Shown one piece after another: positions 22,484 to 33,329 of a stretch of DNA of 64,000 nt. Under the pieces are notes generated by a model. That model was given only the letters and a program-made list of their open reading frames with translations, searched no databases and was not told the DNA's origin. Location: contig MU867108.1 in NCBI GenBank assembly GCA_033725935.1, positions 186,001 through 250,000 on the forward strand, read 5' to 3'. Position numbers and translations under genes: made by a program. Within the stretch, counting starts at the first letter, position 1, and each line of letters starts with the position of its first letter. The DNA is from Cladorrhinum sp. PSN259. Lineage: Eukaryota; Ascomycota; Sordariomycetes; Sordariales; Podosporaceae.

Positions 22484-23044
22484 GATTTTGCCGGCCTCGC
22501 TACCGCGTGACAGATACTGGTCTAGAAATGGTCAGTCGTCAATAGGATCATATTTGGATAGTCTAAAAGGTTATTACCGGGCTATATGGTAGAAAAGTCT
22601 TGTAGCCGTATTACCTCTTGCAGACTGTGGGAAATAAAGGTCGAGACGGCGCAATTGTGGTGGGGGAACTGTGGGCGTTCGGCAATCGCGGCTTGCTTGC
22701 GTTGAAAGCCGAAGCAGAAGGTAGGTTTTGGGATTGGCCAGAGGAAAACCCATCCTTTTAAATCCAGTGCCCAACCCTAACTGCCAGCCCTAATTATTTT
22801 CAGCAACGTGGCATGCAACGCAACACTCCACAGAGAACCTTCAGGCACCTCTTCCGCCCAGAAAACGTGGCTTATTTTATATACAACAGTTTCAGCCATA
22901 AGTGCAAAGTCTCGATTACAACTCAACAGGAGCACATAGCACCAGCCACCGTAAACCGGCTACATGACAACTGGAAACATCTTCAAGATTCCGACTATCA
23001 AGCCCCGCGGCATTCGCTCAGAAGTCATCACCTAAAAGGGAAGC

Positions 23045-23758
23045 CTACAAATTGTCTTCCCTTGTTACCTGATGTAAGATACGATCTGATGACTCGTACG
23101 TCCCGTCAGTCTCCTTCGGATCTAATAAAGAAAGTATCTTGCCCTCTGGTGCCGTGAGGGTAATGGTAGGACCAACTGTAGCAGAAGCTGTCTCCTCACT
23201 GTCGTCTTGCTGTTCAGAAACTGCCCAGCTGCATTGATTCAGCGTCTTTCGAGGGGCCAGGCGACGGTTTACGTCGAGGCGTCCTGTTCTATCGACCTTA
23301 GACTTTGGTATAGGGCGCTGAAGGTCATGCCGAGTGGGGTGCCGTGATCGGTTTCTTGCGGAGCCTCGGAGATTCTGGTTTGTAGTGTACTGCTTGATGG
23401 GCTACCGCGAAATGGGTTAGAATAGCGAACTCGGAGGCGCATACAAAAAGCGCGATTGGTGCGCCGCACAAGTCCAGTTCTTTTGGGGAGCACCAATTGA
23501 GAGTAGACCTTGGAAGCGGCTGTTGGGGACACTCGATCGTGGCAAGGTCTTCCTAGGGCTGGCACCCTTGTGACCTTTGTCCTCATCGACAACTGGGATG
23601 GTCTCGCTGGCATCGGTGGAACCAGGCCGGAGAAGACCATCGACGGCTATTTCACCAACTGTGGCGTCCTCAAGTTGGCCGTTCGCCGGCGATTCCGCAT
23701 CGGTTATCGTCGCTTTTTCTTCCTCCTGTTCGTAACCCACCGAAATTCCAGACATCAT
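23045..23758 (-). pseudogene. DGTY-family member 5, gene or recent relic
   Basis: The N terminus from ATG 23758 (MMSGISVGYEQEEEKATITD) is acidic and open to about 23460. A 43-nt segment with a GTATGC donor, TTCTAAC branch and GTAG acceptor could be removed to pass two in-frame stops (23417 and 23402). The core reads RRLAPRKTLNQCSWAVSEQ, PTITLTAPEGKILSLLDP, ETDGTYESSDRILHQ, ending at TAG 23045. The frame offset between the N-terminal part and the core is shared with members 3 and 4, which favours a conserved intron I cannot place. It may be functional if spliced correctly. Confidence 0.5.
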
Positions 23759-25643
23759 GCGCTCTACCTCTAAACGCCGCGTCTGGTGGTGTTGACAAGT
23801 GGACAGTGTAAGACGTTGATAGATGACAGAGGACACAGAATTATAGTCGAAATGTAGTTGACAGTTTTGTCGTGATGCTCAAGTTACCCTTGATATGCGG
23901 TGATGGGTGGTAAAAATGTTGACTCGTTCAACTTGGTTGGCAGAACTTTTGCGCCGAGGTATACTGCGTCTGCAGCATTGGAAAGTAGTGGAAAATGGGA
24001 TCCTTTCAGCATAACGAGGAAACTGTCAGCTCGCAATGTGCTTTCCTGGTACGGAAATATTGGCACGGCTGCCCTGAAGATAATCAGTCGTTCTCGACAA
24101 TGACCGCAACTCGTTAAAGAAAATACCCCTCCTTGCTATTAATAATTTCAAATACACGAGCCTTCCAGATCGTTAAACAAGCGCCCCTAGCAATACATAA
24201 TCAGACCCTTCTCGACGAAACAGGAACACCACTGCAAAACTCCAAGAAAATCAACAATGACGAGGTGTAAATATATATAAAGAGACACATTCTTGAACCA
24301 TTCACATAGACATTCTTTCTCCTTCTCGTAGCCATCCCGAACTGTCCACTGCCGTCTCTTGCGTGAAGAGAATGATAAAATCGAAGCCAGCCGTCTATAT
24401 TTCCGTGGCTTTAATCCTGGTTGAGCCCGGCGAGCAAATAATAGTAGTCATAGGGGACGTTTAGAAAGAAGGAATAACTCGTGACGCAAGTCTCGAGATC
24501 ATCACGATGCATGCTTGCAGAGAAGAGGCGGACTGTCTCGAGAACTTATAGCCCGTATGATGATCCATCCGTCTGCTAACAGTCAGGGGTAATATTAATA
24601 ACCTTAAAGCCGTGGATGGAGTGCCCTAAGGAGTAAGAGATCTAGTCGTTTAGCTGTAGATCGAACGTAGGCTTATAGCTTGGCTGGGGGGATATAAGAG
24701 AATCCGCGCCGTGGTCGAGGATACCTACTCTCTAGTGCGCTCCATCAACGTGAAATCGCAACACCCAAAACCGACGCGAAGCCGCGGCAATTCGAGATAG
24801 AGATCGACGAGGTGAAAGTCTATACCAGTTGGTACGGCCAGGTTGAGAGGTTGGGATCGCTCGCCTCAGGCCCGCAATCTGAATTGGCTCCTAAGCAAGT
24901 CTGGTCGACAGTCACGGTATATATACGTTAAAGGCTTGCGACTTTACACAGACTGATATTATCCGTAAGTAATTCCTTTGTCTTTTGTCTTTTGTCTATC
25001 TGCGCTATCGAGGAAGACGCTTTCTAGACGTCCTGTGCGGTGGGGATCTCCATGAGACCAGACGATGTGGCCTGGATGCGGTCGCCAAACCTCATGTTCG
25101 TGGAAGGAATGGTCGAATGTTTGGAATGTGAAATATTGCGGCACAGGGAATGGCGGCGATGATGGAATTGGGAACTGTGACAGTGGCGCCGGAGAAAGGC
25201 GGTGGTGGATGCTTGACAATTTTGGAGCTGTTGCTGTCGGTTGCGTTGAATCATTAGCAGTCGACAGTCAAGATTGAAGAATCCACCGTAAAAAGCTTGC
25301 AAAAGTCCAGCACCGGATTTCCAATTCCAGGCGGGGTTGCCGGGCGCATTAAAAGCAAACTGGCAAAGACGTCGTGAGAAGGTGAAAGTTGGACCCACAC
25401 CTCGACATTCGCCGACATGCCGACACCTACAAAGGTATCTTTCATGACATCATGCTCATTGAATGGATCTCACACATCTAAGTTTTGAGTAAAGGATATT
25501 GCAACATTTTTAACTTCGGCCACCTTGTCCAGAATAAACAACACCCAACGATGACGCACTAACAAACCTTTTCCGAAACACTCATCCCATTTCACACACA
25601 TCCTTGTACAGTCACCGACCTCTTCCGTAATTGATAGCCAAAC
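23759..25643. other. Long gene-poor spacer
   Basis: No gene could be supported in 1.9 kb. Short protein-like stretches occur: near 24410-24540 (-) VLETVRLFSASMHRDDLETC and SYSFFLNVPYDYYYLLAGLN, and near 24690-24930 (+) RIRAVVEDTYSLVRSINVK, then in another frame EIEIDEVKVYTSWYGQVERL. These could be decayed gene fragments. No repeat structure was recognised. Confidence 0.4.
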
Positions 25644-26516
25644 TCAAACCCTCTCCGGCTCTCCAAACCCCGGAGGCAAAGTATACCCACAATTCGGCTT
25701 CTTCTCACAAAAAGTCATGGTATGTATCTTCCTCAACTTACCCCCCTCGAGCCTAAACAAATGACTATCCGGCGCGTTCCCTATGCTCCCAAACTCCAGC
25801 AACAAACTCGCCACCCCCACGGACTCATCAATCACGTATCGCCGATTCGGCATGTCGTACGACTGAATCACGCCCACATTGCAACTGTCCGTGGGCAGAC
25901 CCCGCCCCGAGTACACCCCGCCTTCCAGACGCCTACATGGAGTTCCCCACGGCACGTTCACGGACGCGTCTTTGAAGATGTCAAAGTATGCGTCGGCCGC
26001 TGCTTTAATTGTCTCGCGGGTGTCGCGCTGGGCGGGAGGGATTTCGGACCAGTCTTCGCCGAGGGCGTAGTACAGGGTTCCTGTAGCGTTAAATAACCAG
26101 TCACCCGGTGTTGTGTGGATGCGGTCTATCTTGGTGATGGATTTGGGGGTTGAGGAGGAGGAGGAGGGGTCGAGCCAGATTTGGGCGCCAATTACGCGAG
26201 GAGAGGCGGGGTCAGTTATCGTAAGGGAGGTGAAGAGAGCGCATTGTGTAAGGTCGTAGATTGTGTGGGTGCGGTCGATGTGCGCCGGGGAGGAGGTGAG
26301 TGTGCTCGAGGCGGTCCAGTTGGCCAGGGAGATGCCGTTCTCGACAAAGGTAGTGTTTGGTGTCAGGAGGGGTTGAAGGTAGGTGAGGGAGCCGGTGGAT
26401 TGGGTTGCTATGTAGCGGGCGTTTGCTTCTTGGAGAGCTGACTTGCTGCAGGTTGTGGTTGTCTGAGCTGCGGAGGGGGTGGCGAGACCCAGAGCGAGGG
26501 TGAGAATGGTCAACAT
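25644..26516 (-). CDS. Secreted protein, DUF8021/SnoaL-like
   Basis: Single exon, 290 residues, ATG 26516. It begins with a signal peptide (MLTILTLALGLATPSAAQ), cleaved about residue 18. The body has one early Cys and four near or beyond the middle (residues about 195-275), and a layout resembling fungal DUF8021 proteins: an N-terminal helix with LQPLLTPNTTFVENGISL, a mid part with IDRIHTTPGDWLFNATGTLY, and a C-terminal strand region ending HTMTFCEKKPNCGYTLPPGF. N-glycosylation sites (NTTF, NWTA, NATG) fit an extracellular protein. No catalytic motif is recognised; the SnoaL-like fold is an inference. It is transcribed in the same direction as the neighbouring eqolisin-fold gene, 318 bp upstream. 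Confidence 0.75.
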   Translation of the reverse strand: MLTILTLALGLATPSAAQTTTTCSKSALQEANARYIATQSTGSLTYLQPLLTPNTTFVENGISLANWTASSTLTSSPAHIDRTHTIYDLTQCALFTSLTITDPASPRVIGAQIWLDPSSSSSTPKSITKIDRIHTTPGDWLFNATGTLYYALGEDWSEIPPAQRDTRETIKAAADAYFDIFKDASVNVPWGTPCRRLEGGVYSGRGLPTDSCNVGVIQSYDMPNRRYVIDESVGVASLLLEFGSIGNAPDSHLFRLEGGKLRKIHTMTFCEKKPNCGYTLPPGFGEPERV

Positions 26517-26833
26517 CGTGACGGGTTGATACGAACCCTCAGTGTTGTGTGCGAGAAGTCGAGCTAACCCACGGGAATCGGGGAACTTTATCTGTAGCAG
26601 AGACCTGATGTAGACGTCAACTGCCGTACTGTCAGTGGAAATACCCGTCTCGGCTGTAAGATGGCTTCCGAGTCCAGCTGCTGCTATGTCATCCCGTCAA
26701 GAAGCAGAGCACGGCTTGTTTCAGATGCGGGGAAGGTAATTGAATACTATTTCATTCAACAATCTCTTTGATAGTCTAATTTACATGCATTTGTCCTCCA
26801 GAGCCTTCCCTCATAAATCCAACCACTGGCAGC

Positions 26834-27637
26834 TTAGCCCAACGTCCGTCGGCAATGAACCTCGGAGTCGCTGACAGCGGAGCAGTCGGTAAGCTTTCCT
26901 CCTTGATCAGCAAGATTGATGTTGACGAGCCTGGCAGCCTTTGCACCGACATTTCCGGAGCTGGTCTTGATATCAAGCTCGGTGAAGGCCACCTCAGTAA
27001 AGTTCGCCATGACAACGGGTTCAGGGGGATTTGTCTCTGTCATGTGGTTCTCGACAATCCATCCAGCCTCAGTCTTGCACAGAGTATTGGCGACATTTGC
27101 GCCTTGGAACCCATAAGTTGGTGGGGCGCTCTGGATTGGTTGTCTGCCGACGGTTGAATCAACCTTGCCGTAATTCTCGATGATGGCGGTGATATTGTTG
27201 GAGACTCCGCTGACGGTAACCTTGATCAGGTCGCCTGCTTCGAGGTTGAAACCGGCATAGGCAAAAGCGCCGGCCTCGTTCGAGACGCCATATTGATACC
27301 AGGCCCAGGGAACCATGGGAACATCGGAGAAGCCGTCGTAGTAGACGTCAATGCCTGCACGGAGGACTCCCGAACCTGCTGGGCAGCTTGAAGCCGAGCC
27401 AGATCCTGCCCATCCACCAATTCCAACCCAAATACCAAAAGCGTAGATGCCCTTGTGTCCAGAGGTTGGGCCGATGAGGGGGACGGATGCGTCGGGGACT
27501 CGGAATGTGCCGCTGACAGAGTTGATGGTGGTTGAACTGCCGCTGGGGACATTGTATATAGCGCCTCCTTGGATTGATTCCTGAGTGTTAGCTCCCTGGA
27601 TGAGGGCCGCAAGAGCGGCGAAAATGGTCGGCTTCAT
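26834..27637 (-). CDS. Secreted eqolisin-fold protein (peptidase G1/A4 family), probably inactive
   Basis: The start was set at ATG 27637 because it begins a good signal peptide (MKPTIFAALAALIQGANT); an upstream in-frame ATG adds 15 residues that would hide it. About 267 residues. Family marks: VSGTFRVPDASVP, IWVGIGGW (usual WVGIDG), SGVLRAGIDVYYDG, PWAWYQYG (usual WYEWYP), DLIKVTVSG, TLCKTEAGWIVENH and the late strand NFTEVAFTELD. In active eqolisins the catalytic Gln lies in an ILQTG-type motif and a Glu in AEWIVE. Here these read VLRAG and AGWIVEN, so Gln is Arg and the AEWI Glu is Gly. Glutamic peptidases of this family are secreted acid proteases; this member may be a binding or decoy protein. 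Confidence 0.82.
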   Translation of the reverse strand: MKPTIFAALAALIQGANTQESIQGGAIYNVPSGSSTTINSVSGTFRVPDASVPLIGPTSGHKGIYAFGIWVGIGGWAGSGSASSCPAGSGVLRAGIDVYYDGFSDVPMVPWAWYQYGVSNEAGAFAYAGFNLEAGDLIKVTVSGVSNNITAIIENYGKVDSTVGRQPIQSAPPTYGFQGANVANTLCKTEAGWIVENHMTETNPPEPVVMANFTEVAFTELDIKTSSGNVGAKAARLVNINLADQGGKLTDCSAVSDSEVHCRRTLG

Positions 27638-28100
27638 CGTCGGTGAGTTGAGAGCAGATAGGTGGTCAACGGGGAAGAGCAAGACGGTTTGACGATCCCC
27701 TCACGACAGGAATGAGAGAGGGGAAGGTCGGGGTACTAATTTAAATCCAGGTACAAGCAGTGAGGGGAAAAGCAATTGGCAATTAATTGCCACATGGCGG
27801 ACTTGCCGTGGGTAATATTCGATATTGTCCCTATTCCCAATCAGCCGCCTGGGCGGGTCCATTTGGATATTGCCAAGGACCGCGTTTGCAGATGAAAATC
27901 GTGGCCAGTGTTGCACAGAATATCATCCCGTCGGCTGTTTATTGCTTCTGGAACATTGGCCTAGCCCGGTCCACGGGGTGAAGTGATCACCATGGTCCGC
28001 TCAAGGCGGCTAAATTGGTGTGTGAAGTAATGCCCAGAATAAATCATTTGACTTTGAATCTAACACAACTCTAACTCTACCCATTATCTCGATATTCTCA
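27638..28100. other. Intergenic, promoter side of the eqolisin-fold gene
   Basis: No gene is supported in this stretch. It should hold the promoter of the minus-strand gene starting at 27637. Confidence 0.45.
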
Positions 28101-28398
28101 ATGACGCCCGGAGATGGAGCGTTTCGAGCAACTCACAAGACTTCCAACAGGTGGAGTGTGCACATCATATCGGTGACTACTTTTATCAACGTAAGCTTCC
28201 CACAGTGGACAGATGATGACATGAACTGACTTGAGCACTACCAAGTGCCACAACTACAAGTGGAATGTCTGCCCAGACTTTGAGGTCCTTGAGGACTCGG
28301 TCCGCACTGATGGTGTCGACCCGGATGCCCGAAACTACGCCGGCAAGACTATCCTCAATGTTTCACTCTGCCGGCCGTCTTCCAGAGAGGGCACATGA
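28101..28398 (+). CDS. Possible small two-exon gene
   Basis: Exon 1 28101..28190 and exon 2 28246..28398, with donor GTAAGC, branch AACTGAC and acceptor CCAAG; about 80 residues. Exon 2 is protein-like: CHNYKWNVCPDFEVLEDSVR, TDGVDPDARNYAGKT and ILNVSLC. Three Cys in the second exon are typical of small secreted proteins, but no clear signal peptide precedes them, so the true start may lie in an upstream exon. Unrecognised. Confidence 0.3.
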
Positions 28399-29215
28399 CT
28401 GGCTTCAGAAGTTATTGGTAATCTGTAAGCGCCTCAGGGTGTCCAATCATAGTGGGATTTTGCCTATCTCATACACGCTGTAAAACCCAATGTACTCCTC
28501 GCTCATGAATGAATATCAATAAACACCTCCTTTCAAGAGATCACACTGCCAGCTATAACCCTCTTTTATGAATACTCCATATCATATTCCAACCGATAGG
28601 CATCATCCAGAAGCAGATCCGTCCACTTACTCGGCAAACGACCCACAGACCAAATCCGTTTCCGGCGTCGAGAAGGAGAGGCGTTCCAGCAGCCCAGCTC
28701 GACGCATGGCCCATATTCGTCCCAGAGGGCGACTCTGGCGTATTGCATGCAGTAGCACGCGTTCCCATCTTATGCCAGGAGTCTCAGCATCCATGATTGA
28801 ATGTACCGTATGTATGTAGGTGTGTGGATACTTGCCTATTGTTGCATGTACGTAAGTGCTACCACCAGAGTGGTTGCAACTTTTGCAATTGTATACGAGT
28901 CTGTAGCACATGTTCGATGGTTTCGCGTATTGCGTCTCAGAATGGGTGGTACTGCTTTCGTTTCTAGCGATGATAAAGCCGATGATGATTTCAATGATGA
29001 TGCCAACGATGATCCGAATGATGTTTGTTGAAAAAAAAAAAAAAAATTGGAGCAGGAGAGTGTCAGAGTGTCAAAGATGAAGAACAGACAGAGTGCGTCA
29101 TTTTGAACTGGAGTTTGGCCGCAAGCAGGCGCAACCTCCTTAGAATTGGACATCCTACAACCGAAATGGAATTAGGCAAGTGACATGCCGACATGCACTT
29201 GCAGAGTGACCATTC
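28399..29215. other. Intergenic with poly(A) tract
   Basis: An A-tract lies at 29032-29045. Open frames on both strands are short and contradictory. Nothing else was recognised. Confidence 0.45.
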
Positions 29216-29929
29216 TCAAAATATCCCAGGCACAAACCTCGCGGTCCTCCCATGCCACTCCTCCCAAACCGGACCAAACTCCTCCTTCAACATGCCTTCC
29301 TCCTCCTTTACTCTGGTCCAAACGCCCCACAACATGAAAGCTACTCCCAACGGAGCCAGAACTGACCCTTTTAGCATTCTGAACAGTTTTGGCGGCATCC
29401 AGCATGACCAAATCCCATCACAGGTACCCAACAGCGCAGAGTTAGCCAATATCAACACCACGACGCCCGTGTAGCTCGGATGCTGAACCCATTGGTAAAT
29501 ACCCGTCGTGGTCAACCTATCCGGCTTTGCCAGAGCAAAGGTGAAGTTCTTGCCCAGTGCAGAGTACGAGATTAATCTCAGCGGTATTCCCACACACAAG
29601 ATTAGTGCCAACGGTATTACCGTGGCTTTTGACCAAGTGATGCGGTTGATGTTTAGACCGTTGGCTACTCCGTGTCGCAGTAAGGATTTTGGTATGGAAG
29701 GGTAGTGGTAAGCTAGCAGGGCGCTGTGTAAACTAAATAACCCAAGGGGTGCCATGAATATTTTTGTGCCATGCTTTTCTGCTATGTGCCATGATCGGAG
29801 GGAGTCCGACGTGGGGGTTGCAGCAGTGGTGGGGGAGGGGTTGGGATTTGGTGGGGTCGAGGCGAGGTAGGTGCCGATGTAGGAGGCGAGGATTGTTATG
29901 GCGAGCGATGTTTGTGCGAAGGATGGCAT
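29216..29929 (-). CDS. Isoprenylcysteine carboxyl methyltransferase-like membrane enzyme
   Basis: Single exon from ATG 29929 (MPSFAQTSLAITILASYIG), about 237 residues. Four to five TM segments are visible, then the ICMT/PEMT-type signature TTTGIYQWVQHPSYTGVVVL (the usual GxYxxVRHPxYxG) and, near the C terminus, RVKEEEGMLKEEFGPVWEEW (the RxxxEExxLxxxFGxxW motif). These bind AdoMet in this family. Ste14-type enzymes methylate prenylated Cys at protein C termini in the ER; fungal genomes also hold paralogues with unknown acceptors, and this shorter divergent copy could be one. No intron or frame break. Confidence 0.82.
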   Translation of the reverse strand: MPSFAQTSLAITILASYIGTYLASTPPNPNPSPTTAATPTSDSLRSWHIAEKHGTKIFMAPLGLFSLHSALLAYHYPSIPKSLLRHGVANGLNINRITWSKATVIPLALILCVGIPLRLISYSALGKNFTFALAKPDRLTTTGIYQWVQHPSYTGVVVLILANSALLGTCDGIWSCWMPPKLFRMLKGSVLAPLGVAFMLWGVWTRVKEEEGMLKEEFGPVWEEWHGRTARFVPGIF

Positions 29930-31302
29930 TTTCACTTGCTTTGTTTGGGAGTGCTGGCAGTAAATTCAATATCAAATCCCGACAGCGGTGAGTTTCCAGT
30001 GTGTTGGTGGTGATGTTGCACTGGGTGCGTCGTTGTGGTTGCGGGGTTTGGCGCTTGTCTGTTCCAGAGGGTCGGGTTCGCTGAGAGAAAATGGTTCAAC
30101 ACGGTTGCACCCACAAGATCATGTGCACCGTAAAACACAAAGAAAGATGGAAAAATACAAAAGGAAGAAGAAAACGAAAAGAAGGGAAAGATATAAGAGA
30201 AAAGGATTCTATTACGATTTGATAAAAGTTCCAGAAATTCCTCAGACGAAAGGGATTCCAGGTTGGGATTTCTCCTGTTACGTTGCAGGAGTGTGGGAAA
30301 TAAAAAAAACACCATCATTTAGTGGCTGCAACGCTAACGTGAGATTGATCAAGCAGGTTAGCGTCCCCACAAATTGTCCAATAATCTTACCGCAACCACG
30401 GATACACGACGTTCGGAAACGAAGAAAAAGCATTTTCTAAAAATCGTGTATGGGACCGAGCACTAATTGGCGAAATAATGGACTGGTTTCTTGTGAAACT
30501 GATGGGTTGACGGCTTCCGTGTCCGAGTCTTGCAGGGATCATTAGTTAAGGGAATATGCAGCGTCGTCATGGCATGATCTTGGCGGGATTTGGCAGCCGA
30601 GGACGACGAAATGCTGTCCCGATTGGGAAGGTTCGGGCGCTTATACATATCTGGAGCGTGCTCCAAACGACGGTAAATTCCGTCATCATTCCCAACTATC
30701 CACATGGATGCCAAGTGTTCCGAATATCTGCATTAGGAGTTTTTGAAAGAGGGGATTAAAAATTGTTGAATGTGCTGTTTGTCTGTTGCAACAAGGCGGG
30801 CCCATGTGATTGACCTTGTGGCCGCCGTTGCTGCTGTGGGCTACCACTGTCACGAGAGCCCCTTCCTGTCTTCAAAATATTTGTGGGGTTCATGACGAAC
30901 CCTTCAGCTATTGGATCTCAAACAATGGGATGATCTCATCTTGCTCAGCAACTGCGCCAGTTGCCATACCGGCAACCTGGCACGTCAGTTCAACAAATCT
31001 CAGTGCTCCTGCCTTCGGGGTGAGTTCATCTGATAATTCCATGACGGTGCACGCGGACGGTTTAACAGCACCCTCGCTGTCATCTGCGCCTTTCTGCAAG
31101 AAAGGTTGAGGCAAGACAGTAGAGAAATAGAAATCTAGTAGGCTATAAATTGCCCTCTTTTCTCTCCAAGAAGCGGCCTTTCCCGATTCACCTCGCAAAT
31201 CACTGTTAACAACATCAACCTCATGCATACTACAGGTAGAGCAACAGTCCTCATTTACCTTCCTCGCGGTCAATCTAACCATTGTCTGCTTTCCCAGTAA
31301 AC
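29930..31302. other. Intergenic, no supported gene
   Basis: Between divergent genes, so it holds two promoters. A purine-rich stretch (30150-30205, AAG/AGAAA) and a pyrimidine-rich leader before 31303 are visible. Open frames at 30810-31321 on both strands have no motif. Confidence 0.45.
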
Positions 31303-32262
31303 ATGTTTCGAATAATCTCACTCCTCGCCTTCATCGGCGCTGCGCTCGTTGTCAGCGCCTGGGAGGTCGAACCGCCATACTGCACTCCCTCGTCCGAGAC
31401 ACACTTCTATACTTCCAACGCTACCGCCAGTGATTGCGCGTACCTCCTTGACTACCTCCGCCGAAACGTCAGCGACTATGGTGGTGGCGGCGCCGACGGT
31501 ATCTGGGCCGCCGGAACCTGGCGTGGGGAGTCATTGACCCATTGGAAAACATGCCGCTTCGTTGCCAACACCTTGCCGGCCCCGAATATCACCGAGACGA
31601 TGATGGCCGGCCAAGATATTGCTGCCGACATTTACGAAATCATTGGTGACCGTAGGGACGAGGGGTTCGTCGGCGGCTATGGCAAGCAGATCTGCGGTTT
31701 AGACCGTGACCGGTCCGGAATGCCCAAGACACGCAAGGGCCCTTTGTGGTGGGCGCTAGTTGGAATGAACGATACTATTCCCGACTTTATTCGCCACCAG
31801 AGCGTCCCGGTTCAGGATGTTCAGCGACGCGATGTTCAGGCCCAGAAGCTGTGCGACCCCTCGTTTCAGTGGCAGGACCAGACCTCCAGCAACTCTCCCT
31901 TGGTCAACGACTGTCGGGCCCTTGTCGACCAAGTGAGAGGCAGCGATACCGTGTACACCTTCATGAGCACCCAGCAGACCACATTGGCGAAGCATGGCAG
32001 CTGCCTTTTTGCTGCCGGCACCGAGGGGCTTCCGGGAGGCATCAAAATGTCCATGGGAGGCGAGGATATTGCAACTGACATCATGGAGATGATTGTTGAT
32101 GGGGACGGGAATGTGAGGGGGGGCAACGTGGGTGGCTGGGGCAAGCAGCTTTGCCCCCAGTATGGTGACAAGTCGAATGGTCCCAAGGATCAGGTGAAGT
32201 GGTTCATTTTCAACAGCAAGGATGCACCCAAGTTCACCTCTGACCAGGTTCTCATTGCCTGA
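31303..32262 (+). CDS. Secreted protein with two Hce2-type domains (effector candidate)
   Basis: Single exon, 319 residues. ATG 31303 is preferred since it starts a signal peptide (MFRIISLLAFIGAALVVSA). Two tandem Hce2-like units follow. Unit 1, about residues 27-140: YCTPSSETHFYTSNATASDC, THWKTCRFVAN, GQDIAADIYEII, GGYGKQIC. Unit 2, about residues 180-300: LCDPSFQWQDQTS, SPLVNDCRALVDQV, TLAKHGSCLFAAG, GGEDIATDIMEMIVD, GGWGKQLC. Each has the Cys pairs typical of Hce2/Ecp2 proteins, and the C-terminal GKQ(L/I)C matches between units. Ecp2-type proteins are secreted effectors or necrosis-inducing factors in some plant pathogens, but Hce2 proteins also occur in saprobes, so a plant target is only one option. 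Confidence 0.82.
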   Translation: MFRIISLLAFIGAALVVSAWEVEPPYCTPSSETHFYTSNATASDCAYLLDYLRRNVSDYGGGGADGIWAAGTWRGESLTHWKTCRFVANTLPAPNITETMMAGQDIAADIYEIIGDRRDEGFVGGYGKQICGLDRDRSGMPKTRKGPLWWALVGMNDTIPDFIRHQSVPVQDVQRRDVQAQKLCDPSFQWQDQTSSNSPLVNDCRALVDQVRGSDTVYTFMSTQQTTLAKHGSCLFAAGTEGLPGGIKMSMGGEDIATDIMEMIVDGDGNVRGGNVGGWGKQLCPQYGDKSNGPKDQVKWFIFNSKDAPKFTSDQVLIA

Positions 32263-33329
32263 AGAAGGAAGCCTTGGTAAAAGACGAGTTAAGGCTCTTC
32301 TTACAGTGACAAACCAGAGTTGCTAGCACTGGGTTAAAGAAGATGGGAGATAGCACTGGCTGAGTTTGACTTGGTTCACGGAAAATACATTTTCATCTTT
32401 TTATTTGCCGTCGTTTCCTGTGATTTTGTTTCTTAATGCTCGACTTTTAAATCATCTTACTTTTATGCAAAAACACTGAGCTAATTCTACTCGTCTGCAG
32501 CAAAACAGTAAACTCTGTCAACTTCTCCATTTTCATATTCACTATTTTTCCTTGTTGTCTTGGTAAAATGGCGACACCAATTTTATTTGAATATGCTCCT
32601 TATTTGCGGAAGCGAGTTCGTGTATGCATATATCAGTCATGTCGAACAGCAACCACTCATGTCCGCAAGTAGAACTGGGAACAAGGATCTATAAATCGCT
32701 ATATACGAACACTTTCTATGATATCTCGACACCCTGGAGGTGTTTTGTCGACTTTATCTGTCCTCGTTAGTTATCAACAATTTTCACCAAAGTGCATTTG
32801 TTCAGCCGAGTGCCAGGCCCGAGATAGAAAATCTCAACAATGATTTGAGTATAATAATTTCAACAAGATCAACAATGTCGCCCAATTTCGCTCGGTGTTT
32901 CTATAAATAGGGAAAAAAAAAAAAAAAAAAAAAAAGAAACTATTGAAAAACATTGAAAAACAAGAACATGCATGAACAATTTCCATCGGCCAATTTACTC
33001 TGTTGACAGACCCTTATGACCTTTGTCAACACACGGTCTCTGCCTGCCTTCCCTTTCGTTCTGTCATTGACTCCGGCTGAAATCGATTTATTTGCTTCAA
33101 CCTCGCTAAAGAAATAACCACCAAGTGTCAGTCATACTGGATATTTGTCAGCTTTGGGGATCATGTCACAACTCACATGATATTTCCTCCGCTGACTTAT
33201 TTCCCTTCCCCTTTCCAAGGCAATATTTTATCAACCATGGAATAAGACCTTCTGTCTCTTCCACATACTTTGCCCTGCCGCGGCACTCTCCAACCAGCAA
33301 ACTGTGACCAACAATCTGAGTGTTCCGCT
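32263..33329. other. Intergenic, AT-rich with poly(A) tract
   Basis: 3' side of the Hce2 gene. An A-tract lies at 32912-32935. No coding or RNA feature was recognised. Confidence 0.5.

Noticed and set aside
25024..25398. 124-codon minus-strand frame
   Set aside because: Gln/His/Arg-rich, no motif, competing frames equally open on both strands.
30908..31321. 137-codon minus-strand frame upstream of the Hce2 gene
   Set aside because: No motif, overlaps the Hce2 promoter and start; most likely chance.
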